A stretch of DNA of 64,000 nt. Origin: Hymenolepis diminuta. Its lineage: Eukaryota; Platyhelminthes; Cestoda; Cyclophyllidea; Hymenolepididae. The number at the start of each line of letters is the position of its first letter. Position 1 is the first letter of the stretch. Below, piece after piece: positions 27,101 through 37,509 of this stretch. The stretch covers positions 3,673,929-3,737,928 of the forward strand of contig CAADRB010000001.1 of NCBI GenBank assembly GCA_900708905.1. Reading direction: 5' to 3'. The notes below the pieces were generated by a model that ran no database searches, was not told the DNA's origin, and saw only the letters and a program-made list of their open reading frames with translations. The position numbers and the translations under genes are program-made.

Positions 27101-30100
27101 GGCAGCTACTCATTTACCTATTTGAGTAAATATATTATCCCGACCTCTTTTCTGCCAGTTCTGCTATGGTAATTAAAAGGTACTGCTCGGCCTTTGAAAG
27201 AGAAAATGATTCAAAATGGCAAGACTGACCATCATAATCAAACAACCTGTCAATAAGCTTTGAAGATTGTATGTGTAAGAAAACGCTAAGCAATTCGGGA
27301 GACAAGTTGCAATAATTGAATTTTAAAACGTGAGGTGGTGAATTGCCCATTAATTGAATATTCCATAACCGATATCGAAAATCAATTGAAGTAGATCTTT
27401 TGATAAGGAAAGCACCGCTTAAATTTTAGGTCTCCTGTCTTCTTCAGATACCCATAGTCATAATGCTACTTCAGTAGGGCATTGAAAATTAAATCAGTGG
27501 CTTACCTACCTTGATAAAATTCTTTTTATTTCACTTCGGTTAGGTTTCATTGAATTCTAAATATTTCTAATTATTCTGTTTTTTAGTGCTCCTTATTTTA
27601 TTTATTTCGGAATCGGTAGCTACTATCCAGACGGTCATTTATTTTAACTCTAATCCTGGCTGTTGTCTACATTTTGATATTAATAATTTTGCAACTTCGG
27701 GCTTACCATCACATCTCATCTTCAATGACTGAACAAGAATGGCATAGGCTAAATGTTTATTTATGAATATGAATATAAAAATCTTTTAAGTAACCTTTAT
27801 TTACCATTTGATTTCATTTACTTTGTTATTACTTTTAAAAGTTTCAATCTTAGAAAAACATCTGAACATACAAAGTAGCATAATATTATTAAGAGGAACG
27901 AAAGAGTGCTGTTGAGTAGAAGGAGGTAGTGTAATCAGAACATCAGGGTTCATATTGTATTCGACTTATTATGCATTTGATTATACGCTTTATGGTAACA
28001 GGTGTAGTTCATTATGTCACGTTCAAACGATTCAAAGTTCAAATTTCGTGACGGTTTCCGGGTTCTTGAATGAGTTTATGACCTCAATACGCAGACCTTT
28101 TGACCAGTCGATTTTATTAAATGGTTGATCCTTCCACTTCAATTACTTTGCCTCATAGGTTGACAAAAATGACTTAGAAATATTAGTTCTAGAATGTTTG
28201 AAATAATGAAGCTTATTTTACATTAATTTCTTTTTTATTAAGCCAACCTTGCAATATTTCATTGAAACAACGTTCCGAGAAGTCAAAATAAAGTTCAAAC
28301 AGACGATTTGTCTTACTTAATACAATTAAATTTTTTAGCCATTGTTCACAGATTAGAGGTGAAATGTTAAATTAAGACAAACGAATTGGAGAAAAAGTAA
28401 AGTTTTGAACCCTAGCGAAAGAAAAATTAGGTTTATTAATTAGCTACTGGGGAAGGCAAGAGCAAAGCCCCCTGAATAAATTATAAGGGTCGATTTATTT
28501 TACAAAATCCTAAGATTTCATTTATTTTCAAAGCCCTATTCGTCAGGCCAATATGTGTTTAATCTTAAATGACTGATTCAAAACATTTATATTGTACCAA
28601 ATGGGCGTTCCTATATCGGTCGAAGCTTCATAAGATGAATATCGACTTTATTTAGTCACTTTGATCAAAAGATTGTTTCAAAGGTGTGATATGCTCAGCA
28701 AGATACAAATATTTCAATATAGTATTTATCGAAGGGAATGAAAGTGAAATTAATGGATTTCGGCATCAAAAATGAGGATTTTGATGTAGTTACAGTTGCA
28801 ATTAGCACCTCTTTCCTCTAAGAAGAGGTATTAAGAGCATTCTGACTTGTTGGAAATTTGCATTTGAATATCGATAAGATTCGCATAACAAGGAGCAAAA
28901 TAATTGGCAAATGAAAATTACTTAAAATGGGTATTTTTAGTCACTGTCTCTGTCTTTTCAAACATTTTGTTTAAAGTAACAACCCACTTGCTTTGAACAT
29001 CGTATTCTTAACACACTTCGTTAATAGCTAAGACGGTTCAAGCTACTGAAGGATGAATCCCTCCTTTCTGAAATATTTTATCTTACAGAATTCCTAATTA
29101 TCACCACATTTGATTATCTTGTCCTCATAAGTTATCTCTGTAAACTTTTAACCATTCCTGACACAAACACTCCTTAAACAAACATCGTGTGTACTCAGCT
29201 GGTCTATGTCTCATCGACCCGTAAAAGGTAAACATACCTCAGACGATAGTAGCAGACACCGTTTAATCGACCCCGATATCAACCAGTCCTGTCTGCACTG
29301 ACCCTTCCTTTTCCTACAATCATTCCGACCAATTAAGCACGCATGCAACCATATCCTTATGCGTGTCCTCACCCAAAGTGTCGATTATAAATAGCCTCCA
29401 CTACACATACACAGAGACACAGGGTGGATCTCAGCTCGCCAGGCGCATCTCTCGTCGTTCAATCCTCTAGTTCCCTATTTTTCCCTTGAGACTCAGTACT
29501 GACCTTACTTCAATACAATCTGGTCAACGCAATCCTTGTCCTTCTTTTTCTTCCATTTACTGTTGGCAAATTACCGCAACACTACCAATAATTGATATAC
29601 ATTATCGATTAGATACCAATAGCAACAAAGATTGACCGTTTATTGTTTGGATATAGAATGATAGCTCTCAAGACCGTAGTATTCAAGTATCCATCTCAAG
29701 GTCCCCTGATCGAAACGGGTACCGTATTATCAAAGTTGCTATTTTTTATCATGTAAGTAAATGAAATAAAAAGATATTTTTTTCGATCAAATTTATGATT
29801 TTATAAAAGGTATTTTGAAATAAAATTTCACTGATGTTTTTGTAAAAATTGCCACCAGATTCATTTTTACTAAAATTGGTTCTCTATTTGTGCAATAAGT
29901 TCCCTTCCTTTTTTTTAAAGATTTTACCATTAAAATAATATTTTGATATTTGCTTAAAAAATTTTTCCGGTCTCTTTTTTAATGGGCATTTTTTAATTCT
30001 TTGCCCCTTTTTTCTTATTATTTTTTAACAGTTAAATAGTTGGGTTTGATTTCCAGCGATTATTTTAATAATGAAGTTGTGTATGTATTTATTATTACTT

Positions 30101-33100
30101 CCTTGCGGAAATAATAAATAACAGCTATTTTCCATTTCCGTCGGATGAGTTGTTACCACTAAAACGATAAAGTGGTAAATTCAGAAAATGAATTTATAAT
30201 TCATTAAAATAAAAGAGATTTTACTATTACGAAAATCTCTTTTTAAAGAACATTTCCTTAAAGTAATATTTAATGTCTATCTGTTCCTCTTAGGTCTCTT
30301 CCATCCGAAAATAGTGATATTATATGTATTATTTAAAAATTGATTAAGTTACTTAACGAAATCAGTTTGCATATAGTTTTAGTTATCTCTTTAGATAAGA
30401 ATTATTAATATGAATGTAGGTTAGAAACCCTAGCCCAAATCAAGCTGATGTAGCGAAATTTTGTGAAAAATTCATCATGTGGATTCCTTTGTTTGTGTTT
30501 GTTTTATTTCATTCATTTACGGGGATGGTGTAGCGATAAGCGCACTTTTGAGGACATGAAGTCGAATGATTAACTGGATGGCTCAGCACTCATTATTAGA
30601 GTCACCGCAGAAAGTGATTTTTTAATCAGGGAAACTCCAGAAGGTCCTATCCAAATATGATACTTATGTTGGGCATCATTTTCCTCCCTTGGATTTTTAA
30701 ATTGTAAAAAATCGGTGATAGTTGTTATAACATTGTTATTGATAATGTATACGAGTATTAATCCGACGTTTCAGCTTTTTCTAGTTCTTAAAAAACCACC
30801 TCAGTCACAAATTGTACGTCATTTATAAAGCGGTTGGTTAGTCCTCCACGTTTTATTATTCGTTTTAAAAACGGCCCTGAGATCGGTCCAGATATCATCT
30901 GGTTTATTATCGTTTCCGACATTTAAAAGGAGGACCACAAGAGATTACTTGAGTTTATTGTTTTAGATATTCACAAAACATATTTTTATGGAGACCAGTG
31001 AATCATCCGAAATATTTTAGTGGCAAAATAAGTAAAATTCTTTAAAAAAAGACATCAGATTTTCATTGAGTGAGAGCAGATTTCCTCTCTAGTTTCTATC
31101 TGCCTTCAACTGAGTTTATTATAATAAATTAATTTATATACCACTAGAAAAGATGGTATTTAATAAACAAGTTATATGACTGTCAAAACTTAAATCCACT
31201 TGATAGAGAATATGATGAAATTTTATGAAACGAAAGGTTGCGTTTCCTAATTCTTGCTGGGATATCGGCTTGGAATACGTAAAAGTAAGTGGCGAAAGGT
31301 TGAACTGAATTCAAATTTGAACATTTATAAGACACGTCATCTATTGTTGTGGATGTTAGAACTTCTGAAAGGTTTCAAATGCATCATCCATCCAAGAACA
31401 ATTTTGGTTTCTCTTCTCTCCAATTTGTTTAGTGAAAAGTCTTCCGAACTCCGTAAATGCTTTAAATGTCTTACTCTCTCCAAAAAATATAGCCTTCTTC
31501 TTTCACCATCTTCGTCTCTTGTGGGTGGCTAGGACTTGTTCGGGTGGGCAATAATGTTTCTCTCCTCGTACCGAGTTGGTATCACCAGCAATAGATGGAA
31601 GTTCTTTAGGGTGTTCTCGATTAGAAGTATGTAACTGCTCTCTATCAAATTTCGTTTCTCTAGTGATAATTATGGGCGATGAACCATTGCTGTCCGTTTG
31701 AGAAGGACCCGACTCTGTATTATCTCTCTTTTGTGATTGTGCTCCTTTAGCAACTCCATTCATCAGTTTTTAGCTGAACTATTTGCTAAATTCTAACTTT
31801 GGCTCCTCCATGCGCCCCAAGAGAGCAAATTTGAGGTCATTGTAAGATGTCGTGGACGGTGTTCCGAGAACATCATACATGAACTTGACTTCTTCTGGCT
31901 TTAGACTATTGAGGAGACGGGCAAAGTGCACTTGTTTGGTGGTTATTTTGTAAGCACGGGACTGTGCCTCGAGAAATAAGAAAACATCTGGGACATAGAA
32001 TCTATAGAATCTGGGAATAGTGAAATCGTTTGCCATTGCAAATGGGAAGATTACGAGTTCTTACAGGGTCATCAGTTTGTTGGCTTGGTAGAGGTAAAAC
32101 CGAAGTATTTTTATAGAGGATGCGAGGAAAGACTAGTATTGGGAATGCATAGATGGTCATCCCTCAAACTATGCTTGCCGTCTCAGTCCTATTTTTGAAG
32201 TCTGGTCTTGATTTTACCGCCATTACAAGGCTCATTTCAAATGTGTAGTATTTTTGAGTGGTCTTCGAGAAAATGTTCAAACTGATATTTGTCGTCGGTT
32301 CCTCAGAATGATCGAAGAAAGTGATATAATTATATTAAATGATCAGACCAATTAATGCATAAATTTGAACATCAAATGTGAAAGTGCCATAAATCGGCAG
32401 AAATCTGTAGGAAACAGTTCTGCAAATTGAATTTCTGGTGAAGAAATTTCTAGTGAAACTGTGTCTCGGAATGTTTCCACTCTGTAGAACTCCAACTGCA
32501 TGCCGACTCTGCAATGATTTGCCCTATGTCCGATTTTGTCCGTTTAAATCTTGCACCTCCAATTTGTGTGTCAAATGAGGACATAAGGAGACAATGTACA
32601 GAACGAAAACAGGAATCAGAAAAGAAGAGTGTCAGCCGAAAGGCGAAATCAGCAGTCGGCCAGGTTGCAGAATCAATAGCCAGCTTGAATAAGGATATGA
32701 AGCAGAATGAAAATTCACAGAAGAATCCCCACGAATGTGTTCCAATAAGGAGCAGAAAGAAGGGGAAGAAAAGGAAGCAAGATCTTGAAGTAGTTCCTGC
32801 AATAGTCAATAAATCGAAATTTAAATCGAAAGTGAAGACTGCCTAGAAGACAGAGAATGGAGATCTATCTTCAAAACCAAAGTCGAATGCAGGCTTCTGC
32901 TTCAGGCATTGGAAGCAAACTCCCCGAACCACGAGAAGGGAAAAGGACTGGTTCTAGGGATTCATGCTAAGAAAAATGAAAGCTGTTCTAGTGAACTTCT
33001 GGACGACTGCTCATTCAAAACTTGATGGAAATTCCCGGCTGGAATTAATAAACGGAAGAAGTAGACTAAATCTGCATCAATCATCTGACTATGGAATAGG

Positions 33101-35244
33101 TCACCATGAATGAAGGACTTCAAGAGAACCCAATAGAGAAGTTTGGTAAAGATGGTGCGACTTAAAAGGAAAGATTTCAAGGTGGAAGTATATTAATATT
33201 AAATTATTAAATATTTTTCGCATGATTATTGGTTTGTCAGAAATTCTATAATACGTCAAAGTGATTTCTATCCCATATTAGTAGTTATGATACAGTTAGT
33301 TGGCTGATTTTTGGGTTGTAAAACTAATTTATAGTTAATTTAAAGCCTTTAATTTATTTATCACACTTTGATTCTTTTCATCAACGTTATTGTAAAAGTT
33401 ATTTTGGGATGGCAAATGGCTATTTTCGTTATCAGAACTAAATGAGTAACATCACGTTTATTCGACCATCTTCCTTAGTTGCTTAATTTCTTCCTGTTTG
33501 GAAGACGTCCCGACGTCACCCGTTGTCATGGTATTAATGGCTATATAATACCTCGTTTTACTTTGAATTTAGGGAAAACTGGAATTTGATCTACTCTTTC
33601 TTCATGACGACCCACTGGATGAACTCAGCCAAATTTGCGTTGATGGCGAAGGTCATAAGTAAGTTTCTTCGTTTGCTCTTGAGCTTATCCCTAAATTTTC
33701 TAACCGTATCATAGGTTTTTAATACTATATTAAATTAATGTGCAGTAGTGGGGGAGCCTAGGATTCAAGTGAAGGAAAGAAGTCTGTCTAAGGTATTTTT
33801 CAACAATTACCATCGCGTAATGAGATGGGGAGAAGGCAAGATTGGGATGAGCAGAGTTTATTGATAAAAGTAGAAAATATGAGAAATGGAACCAGATAAG
33901 TTGGTATGCCAATCGGGTTCAGACTCAACTGACATGTAGGATGTAACGACGCTACTGACACAGATTACAATTCTGAATGGAAAGTCAGTCAAGTTAATCC
34001 GATTTCACATTAGATGATTATGATTTAAACTCAACTGAGGCAAAATTCGTCAGTTAGTTCTTCGTTAAATCCAGACCATGAAAAACCTAGAAATTTCTAT
34101 AATACATGCCTTGACGTTTCTATGTGATTTATTTGACTCACATAATCACCTTAGTTTATTTATAATTTTGCATAGCTTACATACCCATGATCCCCACCAA
34201 ATTTTTTAAATGATAGTAATATGCATACCACTTCTTGGTTTATGACCTCATTTTGTTTTAGTTCTTTTCAGTTTATAGAAATTTTTGCGTTCCATTGAAG
34301 GTGTCAGCCGAATCTGTATTTTTTACATAACAAGAAAAAGCTTTTTGTCTTTTTTCACTTATATCACATAAAATCTATATGAAGGTAAAATTGAACTTCT
34401 TCAATTCCATTAAAACGTCATTTTATTTCCATATGAAATGCTGAAGAATTAAGAGAAGAAATTGTGAAACCCTTCAGAGAGTGATTTTGAACCAATTTCC
34501 TATTTCAAAGCCGCATAATTTAATGAGGGAAGAACGCAAATAGCCAGTGACTTTACGTGAACTCATTATTATACATAATTATTCATCTGCAATTTCCTAA
34601 ATCACTTATAACTCCACTGGAGAACTTATGGCCTTGAGTTTTTGCATTACATTTCTTGATAACTTTCTGATCCATCACCGTATTCATAATCAGACAAATG
34701 GCTTTTGAAATGCATAGTGTGCCGACAACGTGGCACGTTCTTGAAAATTTACACATGTGAAGTTATTTGTAGGAGGTAAAATCCATCTTTTTAACTTTGA
34801 TCAAGTAATGTAGCACAATTCTGATCGCTAATCCTAACTGTATGCATCATTTATGAGAACCCACGGAGCTTTGTTATCGATAACTGGCCCTTGAATCAGA
34901 AATATCATATAATTTATCCATGGAAAATTCACTGAATTCCATTACATCATCTCTATATGTTTATTTTACCAATAATTAAACATATACATATTCTTAATAT
35001 TCTTTCTTTATGCTCATTTTGCATTTTATTTTATAAACCCTTTGTTCCTTGTTTGTATTTGAAAAAGGTGGTTATTTAATTAATGGTATTTTAATTTATT
35101 TCTAATTTTAAGGTGAGATTTATAATAAGACAACCGAGTCACATAGTACAAGCAAGTCTCTCCAGTGATATTGAGACTGCTATTCAGGCCCTCTCTAAGC
35201 TCACTGTTAATCTGATGAGATCTCGATCAGTTCCCCTGTTATAA
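9135..35244 (+). CDS. GOPC: Golgi-associated PDZ and coiled-coil protein (GOPC / PIST)
   Basis: GOPC sits on the Golgi and controls sorting of membrane proteins through a PDZ domain; in mammals it binds CFTR, Rab6-effector syntaxin-6 and beclin-1. Six exons join in frame: 9135-9344, 9375-9656, 9719-9920, 22623-22867, 33573-33658 and 35118-35244, giving 383 residues (human 462). [15 protein letters not shown] (about residues 15-29) matches the human N-terminal motif. Residues 71-230 are coiled coil, with [19 protein letters not shown] strongly conserved at the end. The PDZ domain spans about 238-323: carboxylate-binding loop LGISI (252-256), GVPILISEI (263-271), [14 protein letters not shown] and His302 opening helix B, as in class I PDZ domains. 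The C-terminus (314-383) starts [10 protein letters not shown] like the human last PDZ strand but then diverges. Introns are 30, 62, 12702, 10705 and 1459 nt. The last acceptor must be the AG at 35116-35117 to keep frame. The start is the first ATG. Confidence 0.93.
14400..14540 (+). repeat. Probable degraded SINE-like repeat
   Basis: GGTCGGTGATTAAGT followed by GAGTTCAAGC resembles a worn tRNA-type head. The downstream CTGGCGAGATTGCTAGCAAAG then CCTACTTC recurs as CTGGTGAGGCTGCTTGCTTGG then CCTACTTC at about 57818-57853 and more weakly near 590-612. It belongs to a dispersed family. The assignment to SINEs is tentative. Confidence 0.35.
16864..17450 (-). pseudogene. Ty3/gypsy retrotransposon integrase remnant
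   Basis: Read on the minus strand from 17450, two overlapping frames carry integrase features. First comes the end of the zinc-binding domain, [26 protein letters not shown] ([10 protein letters not shown], then CSKCQ, the second half of HHCC). Then comes the catalytic core: [36 protein letters not shown] and PSFMDF, which match the gypsy core order. The frame breaks at a G-rich run (17169-17186). The segment that should hold the first catalytic Asp (the HIDYAGP-type motif) is missing before INGLSF, while an Asp of the second motif (IDDGT) remains. No LTRs or neighbouring reverse transcriptase were seen. It is a dead fragment, antisense to GOPC. Confidence 0.8.
17169..17186 (+). repeat. Poly-G run
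   Basis: Seventeen G in 18 bases, interrupted once by A at 17179. It sits exactly where the gypsy integrase frame breaks. Such runs are prone to sequencing and assembly length errors. Confidence 0.9.
20328..21561 (-). mobile_element. Mariner-family DNA transposon, degenerate copy
   Basis: The element is about 1.23 kb, bounded by imperfect terminal inverted repeats. The left end AGGGTGCGTAAAGCATCTGA starts at 20331; its counterpart at 21535-21560 reads GTGTTCTCAGATACCTTATG on the plus strand. They match at about 19 of 26 positions. TA dinucleotides at 20326-20327 and 21562-21563 could be the duplicated target, as expected for mariner. The interior codes on the minus strand for a broken mariner transposase, described separately. 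The element lies in GOPC intron 3, antisense to the host gene. The weak inverted repeats and broken frame show it is old and immobile. Confidence 0.85.
20420..21485 (-). pseudogene. Mariner transposase pseudogene
   Basis: Reading from 21485 on the minus strand, the N-terminal helix-turn-helix part contains [22 protein letters not shown] and [13 protein letters not shown], as in mariner DNA-binding domains. Then follow LVFSDQK (first catalytic Asp, codon near 21004), [38 protein letters not shown], and [11 protein letters not shown] in a shifted frame (second Asp near 20710). The third motif reads [10 protein letters not shown] where the family has PDLNPLDYYV. The third catalytic Asp is therefore Asn (near 20613), and the conserved Trp just after it is a stop. 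The family ending IEAEGGYIE is still readable near 20430. There are several stops and at least three frameshifts. The spacing of about 32 codons between the last two motifs agrees with the mariner DD34D class. Confidence 0.85.
29054..29600 (+). repeat. LTR-like repeat, copy 1 (possible solo LTR)
   Basis: From TGAATCCCTCC at 29054 the sequence is homologous over about 400 bp to the sequence from 63611 to the window end. Shared landmarks include AAACATCGTGTG, a CTCAGACGATAGT-type block, CCAGTC, and a TATAAATA box at 29386-29393 (copy 2: TATAAAT at 63943-63949). It starts with TG after a purine-rich tract and has an internal TATA box, which suggests an LTR with a promoter. No coding region follows, so this would be a solo LTR. 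The right border is not defined. Confidence 0.5.
30521..30720 (+). mobile_element. tRNA-derived SINE, diverged copy
   Basis: GGGGATGGTGTAGCGATAAGCGCAC corresponds to the tRNA-like head of the copy at 7410, with TAGCGATAAGC as a worn box A. A GGCTCAGCACTCATTA block and a TTAATCAGGGAAACTC stretch correspond to the middle of that element. It lies in GOPC intron 4. Confidence 0.45.
31495..32866. repeat. Near-identical direct repeat, first copy (1372 bp)
   Basis: By eye I find two differences from 58078-59449 (at 31506 and 31553) and no gaps, at a constant offset of 26583. Homology stops abruptly on the left at TTCTTCTTTCA. On the right it fades after GGAGATCTA, with about 25 weakly similar bases beyond. 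Both copies have the same orientation. Confidence 0.9.
31503..32036 (-). pseudogene. Ty3/gypsy gag fragment (DUF7041-like)
   Basis: Starting from an ATG at 32036, the first 85 codons contain [19 protein letters not shown], then [19 protein letters not shown], then [20 protein letters not shown]. This is the order of hydrophobic positions seen in DUF7041, the N-terminal gag domain of Ty3/gypsy retrotransposons common in flatworms. Two stops follow (from 31781), and the same frame then stays open for another 86 codons rich in Ser, Lys and Glu without a recognised motif. No reverse transcriptase, protease or integrase lies nearby, so this is a truncated gag. The identical 85 codons recur at 58362-58619. 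Confidence 0.65.
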
Positions 35245-35291
35245 CTAATGAAAAATGTGTCCGGCGTTTGTGTATATATCGCTCGTATTTA
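35245..35291 (+). other. 47-nt gap between GOPC and the next gene
   Basis: Only 47 nt separate the GOPC stop from the next candidate start codon. No AATAAA lies within the gap. The first one, at 35356-35361, is already inside intron 1 of the downstream gene and could serve as the GOPC poly(A) signal. Confidence 0.5.
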
Positions 35292-36999
35292 ATGGCTCTT
35301 CGCTACACAAAACAAGTTTTGAAGGTGAGAAATATATACGTAGCGCAGATTTCGTAATAAAATGACATATCACCGTTTTGCTTTTATTTTCAGTAGAATG
35401 AAGTTCTAATAATCAAACTTTTGATTGAAAATTTAATCCTGATTGAATTATCAATAGAAAATTTATTAAATACGGTGATAATTAATGGACATTTTAGAAT
35501 CTTCAAAGCGTTATATAATTGATAATCCATTAGTATATATTCATTTTTATCTTAAAGAATTCTTAAGTTATTATAATACAATTTATCTTCTATCAAATGG
35601 AAATTTTTTTTATTTTAATGGGAGAAATGTTGGCCATTGCAGAGCTGGAGAGCAATTCAGAAATGACCGGTGTCCTTTTTCTCTTACTTCCTCCTTCGGA
35701 TAATTTAGCGAAATTGGCATTCCAAACGGATGGATAAAGGCTTTTACTTGCTCTACTTGTTCTGTCTGCCCCATCCTCAGATTATTTTTTGAATTTTTTG
35801 AAGTAATTCACCCAATTAAGCTAAATAAAGCGGAATATTTCATTAGAACAGTCACTTTGATCTAAGCAAATTAATTACCCCAAACTGTATATAATTTTAA
35901 GGAAATAAAAAAATGTTTGTCAATAGAGTTATCTTTTCAATTTTTACGAATCTTTTGTGACATGGTCACTATATCTGCTGATATAAAGACTGCAATCAAG
36001 CCGCAATATATCTTGTTGTTTGAATAAAAGAAGTGAAATAGGGTTGTTAATGGATTATTGCTTTATATCTGTCTCTCGAACTTTTCTACATATTTTAAAA
36101 TATAATCTTATGGAATAGGACTTTACTAGTTTCTTCCTAAATATAGCGAAAAATTTACTATCTCAGGATAACCTACTAAAATTTAACTCAGAAGTGTTTT
36201 AATACCATATTTTAGTCTTCATGAATGTTGTCGAGATTTTATGAAGCTGAATTAATGAGTAGAAAACAATCCTCACTAAACAGTATAATACTATCGATGG
36301 ACACAACTTTGTCAATCCAGAAATCTAAGAGAGAACTGTTCTGGACTAAGCCCGTCTCAATTGTGAAATTTAATTAAGTATGATAGCAATACAAATGACA
36401 ACGGTGCTTACCTAGAAAGAAAATGAGTTAAATCGGGTAACGTTTCTAGTTAATAGTCTCATTTCGTCGAATCAAAAAAGAGTTATTTATCGTTTTCAGA
36501 TTCCGCCTGTATGACGAAAATCGCATATTGCCCAGTCGTTTTCTCTTCCAAGTACACCAACAGCTAAAAGAAAACCATACTAATGCCGGAAATAAGATCT
36601 CAGAACCGCGTCCAATAATGGAAAATATTTCAGAATATCGCCGTTTCTTAGATACACGGGATGCGACCTGTCGCAAGATTACACAATTGACTAAACCCCT
36701 GAAAAATCGAAATGGCAGTGAAGAGTTCTTCAATATCTATGAAAGTTACCTATGGCGACCAAATAGTCTTGAGGGCCCAGCTTACGGTAGGAAGCTTCCA
36801 GGAGTGGAAAAGAAGTCGCTGAATGAAGTTTATTTACCCCAAGTTCTTCCGCTTAGTGATAGGTCAAAATCTTCTATTCTTGCGTAAGTCCATGTAGTAT
36901 ATTGAACATCTAATATATCTCAGGTGAAATGTTTTCGCTAGATATATAACTTCTTTAACTAATACCGATTTATTTTTTTCATTTTATTTTAGAGGATGA
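35292..36999 (+). CDS. Uncharacterised 157-residue protein
   Basis: I do not recognise this protein. Exons 35292-35324, 36450-36883 and 36993-36999 join in frame to 157 residues. The support is an open exon of about 127 clear codons with a strong donor (GCGTAAGT at 36882), an acceptor TTTTAG before 36993 giving Ala-Gly-stop, and a first exon MALRYTKQVLK with donor AAG|GTGAGA. The N-terminus is basic and could be a mitochondrial targeting signal. The middle is rich in Arg, Lys, Asn and Glu (FRLYDENRILPSRFLFQVHQ, YRRFLDTRDATCRKI). The C-terminal part has WRPNSLEGPAYGRKLPG. The exon 2 acceptor is ambiguous: AG at 36448-36449 keeps frame with exon 1, while the better-looking TTTTCAG at 36499 does not and would need another first exon. 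It begins 47 nt after the GOPC stop on the same strand. Confidence 0.45.
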
Positions 37000-37509
37000 A
37001 ATGAGAATCAGTTAGACGGTGAATATTCTGTATGTTGTCTTACTGTTTGTATTACCGTTATGTCAAGGTGCAAAAATTATATCAATAAGAGAAAAAAATA
37101 TTTTCATATATACTTCTCCCTGAGAAAATTACATTTATATTATTTATGCCCGCTATATTTCGCTTTTATATTATTGTCCCGTTTGAATGTTTCAAGGTTA
37201 TAATTTGTCAAGGATAAAATGTTATGCAAAGTTATCAAATATTTTTCCCTGACAGAATTAGTATTCATTTTATGTTTTCTTCCTGTTCTTATTAAAATAA
37301 CCCTTATCCCTTATATTGTTTATGTGAGCTAATATGAATTACGATATACTCTACATATTTTGAGTCGAACCATAAAATGTTATAACAGCAAGAGCCTGTG
37401 TTTTACCTTCTTCAATGGGATTTCAGCCCGTAGATCGTAAAATAATAAGGTTCGTTTTGTGCCCAACTAACTTTGTGATTTCTCCTCGTCTCTCATCTCT
37501 ATCTGATAA

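Larger units (their letters stand above)
31255..33190 (+). repeat. Gag-bearing interspersed repeat, copy A (about 1.9 kb)
   Basis: This segment aligns in order with 37510-39420: GGGATATCGG at the left end, TTGTTTAGTGAAAAGTCTTCC, AATGATCGAA, the AAGAAAGAAG-rich part and CTTCTGGAC at the right end. Within it, 31495-32866 is repeated almost perfectly at 58078-59449. The part from about 31495 to 32160, which carries a gag-like frame, is absent from the 37510 copy. The orientation of the element and its class are not certain. It lies in GOPC intron 4, ending about 380 bp before exon 5. Confidence 0.6.
22868..33572 (+). other. GOPC intron 4 (10.7 kb)
   Basis: The intron lies between the main PDZ exon and the exon for the last PDZ strand. 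It contains an LTR-like repeat (from 29054), a SINE copy (30521-30720) and the gag-bearing repeat (31255-33190). The stretch 22868-29050 is AT-rich and I see no host exon or element in it, apart from chance open frames. Confidence 0.65.

Noticed and set aside
32450..32846. Overlapping 119-codon minus and 110-codon plus frames, repeated at 59033-59429
   Set aside because: They lie inside the duplicated repeat and mirror each other. Identity between copies reflects recent duplication, not selection, and the diverged copy at 38467-38779 has broken frames.
35113..35117. GOPC last exon starting at 35113
   Set aside because: Joined to the GT donor at 33659 it gives an immediate stop after GHK. Starting at 35118 keeps a 43-codon frame.
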